A stretch of 5,736 nt of DNA from Candidatus Aminicenantota bacterium. GTDB taxonomy: Bacteria; Acidobacteriota; Aminicenantia; Aminicenantales; UBA8522. Of the stretch, positions 1 to 5,736 are shown in pieces (within the stretch, counting starts at the first letter, position 1; each line of letters starts with the position of its first letter). The stretch is from contig JAFGRZ010000019.1 of NCBI GenBank assembly GCA_016934895.1, forward strand, positions 1 through 5,736. Direction: 5' to 3'. The notes beneath the pieces were generated by a model, which was given only the letters and a program-made list of their open reading frames with translations, searched no databases and was not told the DNA's origin. The position numbers and the translations under genes were made by a program.

Positions 1-1209
1 CTGGTATCGATCATCGCCTCGGCGCCGATGATGCAGACCGCCAGCGCGGCCAGGAATGAAAATGCGGCCCGGTTCGGGATGATCATCGGCATGTTCTTCA
101 AGCGTTTCTTGATGATTTTTTGGGCGTTGGCCGGCCTGCTGGCCTACGGGCTCTTCAAAGGACAGGTCCACGACCCGGACCTGATCTGGGGCTACATGAC
201 CCTCCACCTCCTCTTCCCGGGTGCCGTGGGGCTGATGCTGGCCGGGATCCTGGCGGCCAACATGTCCACACTCGCCGCGGCTTCGGTCACCCACTCGGCC
301 CTCTTCATCCGCAATCTTTACCAGCCTTTCGTCTCGCCGAAATCGGAGCGCCACCTTCTTGCGGTGGGCCGGGTCGTCATCGCCGTCGTTCTGGCCGGAG
401 GGATCGGGGCGGCCCTGTTCGTCGGCAACCTTCTTGATCTCTTCAAATATTTCATCTCCATGCCGGCGGTCTTCGGAGCCGCGATCTGGCTGGGATTTGT
501 CTGGCGGAGGCTGACCAAGAAGGCGGTCGTCGCCCAGATCTTCGTGTGCTTCATCATCTATGCCGTCATCCCCAACCTCTTCCAATCCTGGGATTGGGCG
601 AGGACGAACCCCGCGTTCCTCCGCGAGACGAAGGCTCAGGTCGTCCGGATCACAACCAGAGCACTTGAGGAGGACGTCGAGGCCGGCCGGGCCGGGGCGG
701 TGGGTGATGAGATCGAAAAGAGGCATCGAGTGGAGCCGGCCGCGATCTTTTTCGAGAAAGTGGCCCGGATCGATCCCGGGGACCCGGCCTCGGCCAAGAT
801 CGGCCTGGGGCGGTTCGAGGCCGAGATCTGGGTTCTGAGCGGATTCGGCATCGATTTCAGCCGGTTCACCAAGGCGCAGCTCGTGGCGACCCGTTTCTTT
901 TTCGATGCGCTTTTTCCTTTTGTCCTTCTGTTCCTCTTGAGCGCTTTGACCCGGCCGGTCGCGAAATCCCATTTGGACGGGTTTTTCGCCAAGGTTCACA
1001 CGCCGGTCGCGCCCTCGCCGGAGGAGGATGAGAGAGCGGTCAGGGAGGCCCGGACTCATCCCGAAAGGATCGAAATGCGCAAGCTCCGGCCGGGATCGAA
1101 CTGGGAGCTCATGAAGCCCGGCCGGGCGGACGTCCTCGGTTTCGGAGGGACATGGGTGCTCGTCGGGGTGATCCTGGCGCTTCTCTGGCTGATGGTTTCT
1201 ATTAGGTGA
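1..1209 (+). CDS. Sodium:solute symporter (SSS family), 5'-truncated by window edge
   Basis: Inner-membrane secondary transporter expected to couple Na+ entry to uptake of a small solute, often a sugar in this family; the substrate cannot be read from the sequence. The frame is open from base 1, so the N-terminus lies outside; 402 residues are visible, ending in TGA. Hydrophobic segments lie at about residues 25-49, 66-87, 124-143, 149-169, 175-195, 297-317 and 383-401 (visible numbering). The stretch at 77-90 (GLMLAGILAANMST) and the following AAASVTHSALFIRNLY match the conserved LeuT-fold helix region of SSS proteins where serine and threonine side chains help bind Na+. Odd: a charged, soluble insert of about 100 residues (196-296) separates two membrane segments, and a charged linker (about 325-380) precedes the last helix. 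The Met codons at 28 and 31 are internal, not the true start. A terminator-like hairpin lies about 40 bases downstream. Family call firm; substrate unknown. Confidence 0.9.
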   Translation: MVSIIASAPMMQTASAARNENAARFGMIIGMFFKRFLMIFWALAGLLAYGLFKGQVHDPDLIWGYMTLHLLFPGAVGLMLAGILAANMSTLAAASVTHSALFIRNLYQPFVSPKSERHLLAVGRVVIAVVLAGGIGAALFVGNLLDLFKYFISMPAVFGAAIWLGFVWRRLTKKAVVAQIFVCFIIYAVIPNLFQSWDWARTNPAFLRETKAQVVRITTRALEEDVEAGRAGAVGDEIEKRHRVEPAAIFFEKVARIDPGDPASAKIGLGRFEAEIWVLSGFGIDFSRFTKAQLVATRFFFDALFPFVLLFLLSALTRPVAKSHLDGFFAKVHTPVAPSPEEDERAVREARTHPERIEMRKLRPGSNWELMKPGRADVLGFGGTWVLVGVILALLWLMVSIR

Positions 1210-1250
1210 ATAATGGGCCCCGCCAAGGCAATGCCTCGTCCGTCCTCGCT

Positions 1251-1277
1251 GGAGACCCGCGTGTCTCCGTTTTCTTT
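1251..1277 (+). terminator. Probable rho-independent terminator after the symporter gene
   Basis: GGAGAC (1251-1256) pairs perfectly with GTCTCC (1263-1268) around a 6-base loop, with one possible extra T-G pair at the base. A T-rich tail, TTTTCTTT, follows at 1270-1277. It begins 41 bases after the symporter stop and about 85-95 bases before the likely rlmN start, so it would separate the two transcription units. The stem is short (6-7 bp) and the T-run is interrupted by one C, so it may be leaky. Seen by eye; no folding energy computed. Confidence 0.5.
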
Positions 1278-1285
1278 GGGATGCG

Positions 1286-1304
1286 GGCGGCCGGGACAGC
1301 CGCC
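1286..1304 (+). other. GC-rich hairpin in the rlmN leader
   Basis: GGCGGC (1286-1291) and GCCGCC (1299-1304) form a perfect 6-bp stem with a 7-base loop. An alternative stem, GGGCG (1285-1289) with CGCCC (1309-1313), uses overlapping bases and is followed at once by ATTTTCT, so the two folds exclude each other. It could be an attenuator or a second weak terminator. It could also be chance, as short inverted repeats are common in GC-rich DNA. Confidence 0.25.
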
Positions 1305-1352
1305 GTGTCGCCCATTTTCTATCTGGGGGAGTTTGCGGAGGGGATGCTGAAT

Positions 1353-1356
1353 GGAG
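1353..1356 (+). promoter_or_regulatory. Ribosome binding site supporting the rlmN start at 1362
   Basis: GGAG lies 5 bases before the ATG at 1362. The in-frame ATG at 1344 also has a purine-rich run (GGAGGGG, 1337-1343), but it abuts the start codon, which is too close for an ideal Shine-Dalgarno. Protein homology also favours 1362, because the family-typical sequence begins at MKKDIQDL. The choice between 1344 and 1362 changes only six residues. Confidence 0.45.
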
Positions 1357-1361
1357 CGTTG

Positions 1362-2396
1362 ATGAAAAAGGATATTCAGGATTTGACGCTCGATGAGCTC
1401 AGGACTGAGCTGGAGGGTTGGGGAGAGCCCGCCTATCGCGCCATGCAAATTTTTGAATGGATCTATAAAAAGGGCGCCCGTTCCTTTGACGCCATGACCG
1501 ACCTGCCCAAAAGCTTGAGAGAAGAGCTCGAAGATCATTTCCGGCTGTCATCTCTTGAGCTTGCCGAGGGACTCCGGTCCGCCGATGGAACCCAGAAATA
1601 CCTTTTCCGGCTGGCCGACGGGGCCTTCATCGAGACGGTCCTTATTCCGTCGGGAACCCGGCGGACGCTCTGCCTTTCCACCCAGGTCGGCTGCAAGTTC
1701 GGCTGTGTTTTCTGCGCGAGCGGCCGGGAAGGCTTCAAAAGAAATCTGTCTTCTTCGGAAATCGTCGGTCAAATCCTTTTTCGGAGCGACGCGTCGAACG
1801 TGCGCCTGAGCAATTTCGTTTTAATGGGGATGGGAGAGCCTCTGGACAATTTCGAGAATGTCGTCCGGGCGGTCCGGATCATGAATGCCCGGGAGGGTCT
1901 GGACATCGGGGCCCGCCGCATCACCATCTCCACGGTCGGGATCGTTCCCGCCGTCAAGGAGCTTGCGCGCCTGGGTCTTCAAGTGAATCTTTCGTTGTCG
2001 CTTCATGCCACCACCGAGGCCTTGCGTTCCCGCCTGCTCCCGGTTAATCGGAAATACCCTCTGGCCGAAGTCGTCCGGGCTTCTGCGGAATATGCCGGAG
2101 CGACCGGGCGGATGATCACCGTTGAATATATTCTCATCTCCCGCCTGAACGATACGGCCGCCGACGCGGGCCGCCTTGCGGCCATCGCCAAAAGGCTCCG
2201 GGCGAAGATCAATCTCATCCCCTACAGCCCGGGGTGCGGTCCGGAATGGGAGGCCTCCTCCCGGGACCGGACGGACGCTTTTCTTCGTTGTCTTCAGGAA
2301 AAAGGGGTGAGCGTGACCGTGCGCCTCTCCAAGGGAGCCGATATCCGGGCCGCCTGCGGCCAACTGGCCGGAAAGAGAGCGGTTTCTCCAGGCTAG
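1362..2396 (+). CDS. rlmN: RlmN, 23S rRNA (adenine-2503-C2) methyltransferase
   Basis: Cytosolic radical-SAM enzyme that methylates carbon 2 of A2503 in 23S rRNA at the peptidyl-transferase centre; in E. coli it also modifies A37 of some tRNAs. From Met at 1362 the protein has 344 residues, normal for the family. The N-terminal helical part (PAYRAMQIFEWIYKKG, FDAMTDLPKSLR) is typical. The 4Fe-4S motif CxxxCxxC is at C111, C115 and C118. C104, seven residues before the cluster, and C332 in the ACGQLAG tail match the two mechanistic cysteines of E. coli RlmN (C118 and C355), which carry the methyl group and resolve the protein-RNA adduct. The SAM-binding MGMGEP motif is at about 155-160. The frame extends upstream to a GTG at 1206 that overlaps the symporter stop, but that 52-residue extension lacks family character and spans the terminator. 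The gene ends in TAG within CTAG, overlapping the convergent gene. Cfr is a related alternative, but housekeeping RlmN fits the sequence and context better. Confidence 0.96.
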   Translation: MKKDIQDLTLDELRTELEGWGEPAYRAMQIFEWIYKKGARSFDAMTDLPKSLREELEDHFRLSSLELAEGLRSADGTQKYLFRLADGAFIETVLIPSGTRRTLCLSTQVGCKFGCVFCASGREGFKRNLSSSEIVGQILFRSDASNVRLSNFVLMGMGEPLDNFENVVRAVRIMNAREGLDIGARRITISTVGIVPAVKELARLGLQVNLSLSLHATTEALRSRLLPVNRKYPLAEVVRASAEYAGATGRMITVEYILISRLNDTAADAGRLAAIAKRLRAKINLIPYSPGCGPEWEASSRDRTDAFLRCLQEKGVSVTVRLSKGADIRAACGQLAGKRAVSPG

Positions 2397-3616
2397 GAGC
2401 TGCCGTACTCCCTCCCTCCGGGATAATGAACATAATCGTCAAGGTCGATCCATCGGCCTTTCCGGCTCCAGGAGGCGCCGAGTTCCGAGGGGAGCCGGTT
2501 CTTCTCATAACATTCTTTGAGGATCCCGGCCAGCCCCTCGACGGAGATCTCCCGGCGCCCCGGTTCACCTCGGGAGGAAATAATCCGGCGGGGGAAGGCC
2601 CGGATATCCGCGGGGGAGTCCTGAGCTCCGTTTACGGCCAGGACTTGTCCCAGCGCCGCTTCAAGCCCGCAGACTGGGAGGGATTCGTCCTGAACCGAAT
2701 CGATCGCCTCCCACATCTTCCGGAGCGGCTCGGCATCGGGAACACCGTAGTTTCTCTGGGCACCGGCGAGGCGGGCAAGAATGGGAGCGTCTCGTCCCGA
2801 TAACGTCACCTCACCCCGTTCAAATGCGTACGAAAAGACGGGACCGGTGTCGACCCCGGCGGCATGCGAAACGAAAAACAGGATCTCCGCGCCGGACTCA
2901 GTGAAGCAGCGGATCGCCGCCGTGTCGAAATTCTCGATGTCGTGAGCCCGGTAAAGCTCAGCCTCCAGGCGCACCGGTTTATCCGCGGTCTCGGTTTCTT
3001 TCCCGAGGACATAGAACATGTTGTGGAGGTCATGAGCCATGGCGTTGTTCACCGGGCTGTCCAGGATCCATCGGCCTTGGTTATCCCTGATCCTGCCGGC
3101 CCAGTCGTTGCGCTTGTAGTAAAGTTCGCTCCGCGGCCAGAGATAAAGGCATTTGAGCAGCCGGGGAAGGCCGAACAGCCCTTGGCGGATATCGTGTTTC
3201 AAACTCTGGATGGCGGAGCTGAAGGACCATTGGTAGCCGACCGCCACCCATCTCCGGGCCGACCGCTCGGCGGCCTGTATCCGCCGGACCTCCTGGACCG
3301 TCGCCGCCGCCGGTTTTTCGCAGAGAACCCGGCTTCCCCGCGAGAGCGCCAGGCAGGCCTGGGCGGAGTGAAAGTGGATGGGAGAAGAGATGATCGCCAG
3401 GTCGGCCTGGTCCCGCGAATAGAAATCTTCCAGGGTGGCATATGCCGGAATGCCGGAAGCCCTGAGTTCCTCTTGGTGAGGGCATCCCGCGGCGCGGATG
3501 TCGACCGTGCCGGCCAGCCGAAATCGGCCGCTTGCTTTGTGCTGAAGCAGAGACTCCAGGTAAACGGAACCCATGCCTCCGATCCCGACGAGGACAATGG
3601 AGGCCATTTTCTTCAT
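2393..3616 (-). CDS. Gfo/Idh/MocA family NAD(P)-dependent oxidoreductase
   Basis: 407-residue cytosolic dehydrogenase of the family that oxidises, reduces or epimerises sugars, inositols and their derivatives using NAD(P). The N-terminal Rossmann fold starts at once (ASIVLVGIGGMG, glycines at 11, 13, 14 and 16), and an acidic residue after the second strand (VDIRAAG, D39) suggests NAD(H) use. The EKP motif, whose lysine lies near the nicotinamide and substrate, is at 100-102, followed by GYQW at 127-130. The C-terminal alpha/beta domain carries DSPVNNAMAHDLHNMFYVLG (186-205); H195 or H198 is the candidate catalytic histidine. Length is near the upper end for the family, with a tail of about 60 residues after the core. 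The start ATG (3616-3614) overlaps the mannosidase TGA as ATGA, and no good Shine-Dalgarno precedes it, which suggests translational coupling. M4 (3607) is an alternative start. Context suggests action on a sugar released by the mannosidase, but the substrate is unknown. Confidence 0.92.
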   Translation of the reverse strand: MKKMASIVLVGIGGMGSVYLESLLQHKASGRFRLAGTVDIRAAGCPHQEELRASGIPAYATLEDFYSRDQADLAIISSPIHFHSAQACLALSRGSRVLCEKPAAATVQEVRRIQAAERSARRWVAVGYQWSFSSAIQSLKHDIRQGLFGLPRLLKCLYLWPRSELYYKRNDWAGRIRDNQGRWILDSPVNNAMAHDLHNMFYVLGKETETADKPVRLEAELYRAHDIENFDTAAIRCFTESGAEILFFVSHAAGVDTGPVFSYAFERGEVTLSGRDAPILARLAGAQRNYGVPDAEPLRKMWEAIDSVQDESLPVCGLEAALGQVLAVNGAQDSPADIRAFPRRIISSRGEPGRREISVEGLAGILKECYEKNRLPSELGASWSRKGRWIDLDDYVHYPGGREYGSS

Positions 3617-5736
3617 CGTCGTTGAGACCGCGGCCGTTCCAGGAGATCGAGTTCACGAAAACGCTTCGACTTCCGGTTGAAGGCGAGAGTCTTGAGCTCG
3701 AAGGCCCGGAGCCGGATCGTCTTTTTCGCTCCCACCCAGGGAAGAGAGAGCGTCGTCTCCCGGTTCCTGCCCGTGGGTTCGAAGAGCCGGATGATGAGGT
3801 CGTTCCCATCCTCCGCTTTTTTGAGCGCCGCGACCTCGACGGCCGGGTCACTGAGGGAAATAAACGCCTGAGATTTTTTCCCTCCACCCGAAGGAAAGAA
3901 GGCGAGGAGGAAAGGTTTCTCGTTCTTCACCAGGGCCTCCCGGTCGACCGCGGTCAGCCGGGAGGAACGCGTTCCGCCGTTGATCCAGAAGCGGAATATC
4001 CTCTCGCCCTGGTCGATCCGGGGGACGTAGCGATCCTGGGCAACCAATGGACCGCTGGGAACGGGGTCCGCCGAGTAAGCGGCCGAACGCAGGAGGGACA
4101 GGCGCATCTCTCCTTCCAGGAAATCCGAACCGTGGACCCCGTCGTTGATGACCGTGAGGGCGGCGTCGTCGCCGCTTGGGACGACGGCGACCCACTTCTG
4201 AGCGACCGCCTCGCTCCCGTCCGCGGGGAGGTCGGAGACGCCGTAGGCGGTCTGCCCGATATAGCGGGCCTGCGGAAAGAGCGTCGGGACCCGCAGCTTC
4301 AGCATCCGGTCCTTCTCGTTCCAGTGAACCCGGAGTTCGACTTCGATTTCGGTTCCCTGTTTCGGCAGCTTGTATCTCTGGAAAATGACCGAGCGGTTGA
4401 AAGTCAGGACCGACTCCACGACGATTCTGACCGGGCCGTCCTCGAGGATGCGGACGGCCGCCGGAAGACGGCCGCCGATTCCGGACGCCTCAGCGGCGAT
4501 CCGCGCGGAGGCCAACTCGAACCGCCCGGCCGTCTCCCGGAATTGCCTGACCGTCATTCCCCAGGGGTCGGCGTTATCGATCATGACCAAAGGCATGAAG
4601 GCGTCTGCGGCCAGGAAATCACGTCTTCTGATCCGATAGGCATCGATCAATCCGGTCCCCGCATTGATGACGACCTCGATCTCCCGGGTGCGGAAGACGA
4701 TTTTCCCGTCGGCTTCCTTGATTCGAGGCGCCGGCCGGACTGGCCGCTTTTCCAGGCGGCAAAGGAAACGGTTCATCCGCCCGGGCTCGAGCACGGCCGC
4801 GAAGACGACTTTTTTGCGCCATTCGATATGGAGATTGCCGGCCTCTTTTTCCGGTTGGGATGGGAGAGGTTGGCGGCCGGAATAGACTTGAGGGAACAGA
4901 TACCGGCCTGTCCGGTTGATTTCGTGGGGCTGGAACTCGCAGGCGAAAATCCCTCTTATCCGGAAAGGATGCGGGTTGTGAGCGAAAATAGAGACCTCTT
5001 CCTCAGCCGGCGGAGTTTCCCCGCCGGCCAGGGCGAAAAAGGCCCGGGCCTTGACCCGGGAGAGAATCTCCAGACCGTGGTCCATCCTCCGGATAGAGGA
5101 TTCCTCGGCCGCCTGGACGGCGGAGCCGGGGAGGATATCGTGGAACTGACTGAAAGCGAGGTCGAGCCCGGCTTCCCGAAGTTCTTGCTGAGGGTACCTC
5201 ATCAAACCTTGGAAGGAAGCCGCGGAGGCCATTTTCTCCGCCAGGAAGAGTTCGTTCTCGAGAAGCCGGTGTTTCTGCTTGATCCGGGCCATGGTCGTGT
5301 AGCACCCGACGGCCCAGGGATTGATGCCCTTGGCGTGCTTGGGGAGAGCCGACCGCCTTTTCTTGAGGTCTTCGAAATAGGCCTCGGGGTGAGAGTGCAT
5401 GATCTCGTGGTTCGGATGCTCCTCGATCAACTCCCGGAGTTCGTTCAGATCCGCCTTGGAGGCGCCGCCCCCATGATCCCCGACCCCCCAGAGAACCAGG
5501 CTCAGCCTGCGGCCGGGATGGGCCGCCATCCAGTCCAAGACTTTTTTCTTGGCCTCTCCGCCCGGCGAATTGTAATGGGCGGCGACGAGCGAAGCCATAA
5601 CCTCTGAGCCGTCGAACCCGACCCAGACGAAATCCTCGGCGGGGAGGGAGCCGTCGGCGAGCCCCGGCCGGCAGAAGATATAGGAATCGGTGCCGGACTT
5701 GGCCAGGATCTGGACGAGGCCCCGGGTGTGGCCGAA
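3613..5736 (-). CDS. GH38 alpha-mannosidase, 5'-truncated by window edge
   Basis: Zn-dependent retaining glycosidase that removes alpha-linked mannose from oligosaccharides or mannosides. The frame stays open to the right edge, so the Met at 5598 is internal; 707 residues are visible. They begin FGHTRGLVQIL, the end of the family's DxFGH motif: the nucleophile Asp lies two residues outside the window, and the upstream HxD zinc ligands are also missing. Seen here in visible numbering: GDHGGG (86-91), HSHPEAYFEDL (114-124), the helical middle domain with YTTMARIKQKHRLLENELFL (146-165), and QFHDILPG (197-204), whose H199 (5140-5142) matches the family's C-terminal zinc ligand. The beta-sandwich C-terminal domains follow, with VFRTREIEVVINAGTGLI (347-364), WNEKDRMLKLRVP (472-484), NDGVHGSD (531-538) and a final beta domain at about 627-690. 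No signal peptide can be judged because the start is missing. It is first of a coupled pair with the oxidoreductase. Linkage specificity cannot be told; a mannosylglycerate hydrolase role is possible. Confidence 0.94.
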   Translation of the reverse strand, partial: FGHTRGLVQILAKSGTDSYIFCRPGLADGSLPAEDFVWVGFDGSEVMASLVAAHYNSPGGEAKKKVLDWMAAHPGRRLSLVLWGVGDHGGGASKADLNELRELIEEHPNHEIMHSHPEAYFEDLKKRRSALPKHAKGINPWAVGCYTTMARIKQKHRLLENELFLAEKMASAASFQGLMRYPQQELREAGLDLAFSQFHDILPGSAVQAAEESSIRRMDHGLEILSRVKARAFFALAGGETPPAEEEVSIFAHNPHPFRIRGIFACEFQPHEINRTGRYLFPQVYSGRQPLPSQPEKEAGNLHIEWRKKVVFAAVLEPGRMNRFLCRLEKRPVRPAPRIKEADGKIVFRTREIEVVINAGTGLIDAYRIRRRDFLAADAFMPLVMIDNADPWGMTVRQFRETAGRFELASARIAAEASGIGGRLPAAVRILEDGPVRIVVESVLTFNRSVIFQRYKLPKQGTEIEVELRVHWNEKDRMLKLRVPTLFPQARYIGQTAYGVSDLPADGSEAVAQKWVAVVPSGDDAALTVINDGVHGSDFLEGEMRLSLLRSAAYSADPVPSGPLVAQDRYVPRIDQGERIFRFWINGGTRSSRLTAVDREALVKNEKPFLLAFFPSGGGKKSQAFISLSDPAVEVAALKKAEDGNDLIIRLFEPTGRNRETTLSLPWVGAKKTIRLRAFELKTLAFNRKSKRFRELDLLERPRSQRR

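Noticed and set aside
28..33. Tandem Met codons as the start of the symporter
   Set aside because: The frame is open to base 1 and the first visible residues belong to a mid-protein membrane region of the SSS fold; a start here would lack the first half of the transporter.
1226..1236. AGGC-AAT-GCCT inverted repeat just after the symporter stop
   Set aside because: The stem is only four base pairs, with no T-tract and no repeat elsewhere; consistent with chance.
1311..1330. Possible -10 element (TTTTCTATCT) for an rlmN promoter
   Set aside because: No matching -35 element at suitable spacing could be seen, and the promoter consensus of this organism is unknown.
2348..2361. GGCCGC/GCGGCC inverted repeat near the end of rlmN as a terminator
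   Set aside because: It encodes the conserved AACGQLAG tail with the mechanistic cysteine, has only a 2-4 base loop, and no T-tract follows on either strand.
1821..2363. A 180-codon minus-strand open frame inside rlmN
   Set aside because: It lies wholly within the well-conserved rlmN coding region, its translation resembles no family, and GC-rich codon bias explains its length.
2864..3625. A 253-codon plus-strand open frame opposite the oxidoreductase gene
   Set aside because: It has the same codon-register shadow relationship to the minus-strand gene and no recognisable motifs; the minus strand encodes a clear Rossmann-fold protein.
5596..5598. Met codon as the start of the mannosidase
   Set aside because: The frame stays open for 46 more codons to the window edge and encodes family-typical sequence, including FGHTRGLVQIL and DSYIFCRPG, so the true start is outside the window.
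3532..5607. A 691-codon open frame on the plus strand opposite the mannosidase gene
   Set aside because: It is in exact codon register with the real gene, so it can stop only where the mannosidase uses TCA, TTA or CTA codons, which are very rare in this GC-rich gene (the frame ends at a single TCA serine codon, 5605-5607). The translation is rich in D, R, G and P with no recognisable domain, whereas the minus-strand frame matches GH38 throughout.

Overview
This is a GC-rich (about 60% by eye), gene-dense bacterial chromosomal window with four protein-coding genes arranged as two converging pairs. No RNA gene, mobile element, CRISPR array or long repeat is visible. The mix of a sugar-type sodium:solute symporter, a GH38 alpha-mannosidase and a Gfo/Idh/MocA oxidoreductase is typical of a free-living carbohydrate-degrading heterotroph. 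Acidobacteriota, Aminicenantes or Planctomycetes-like lineages would fit, but this is inference from style and gene content only, and no marker here settles it.

Left half, plus strand: positions 1-1209 hold the C-terminal two thirds or so of a sodium:solute symporter (SSS family), open at the left edge, with an unusual soluble insert of about 100 residues between membrane segments. A gap of about 150 bases follows, holding a terminator-like hairpin with a T-rich tail (1251-1277) and a second GC-rich hairpin. Then comes rlmN (1362-2396), the radical-SAM enzyme that methylates C2 of A2503 in 23S rRNA. All five of its functional cysteines are present.

Right half, minus strand: a GH38 alpha-mannosidase enters from the right edge (5736 down to 3613). 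It is followed, with a 4-base ATGA overlap, by a Gfo/Idh/MocA-type NAD(P)-dependent oxidoreductase (3616 down to 2393). These two are almost certainly co-transcribed and probably translationally coupled. They look like part of a glycoside-utilisation operon: the mannosidase would release a sugar and the oxidoreductase could oxidise or epimerise a sugar or derivative. The symporter could be part of the same physiology, but it lies on the opposite strand beyond a housekeeping gene, so that link is weak.

The two halves meet at a shared CTAG palindrome (2393-2396), where each gene's TAG stop lies on opposite strands of the same four bases, leaving no room for a terminator between them. I see no clearly undescribed system. 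The points most worth a second look are this convergent stop overlap, the symporter insert, the atypical active-site spacing of the oxidoreductase, and the leader and start of rlmN.
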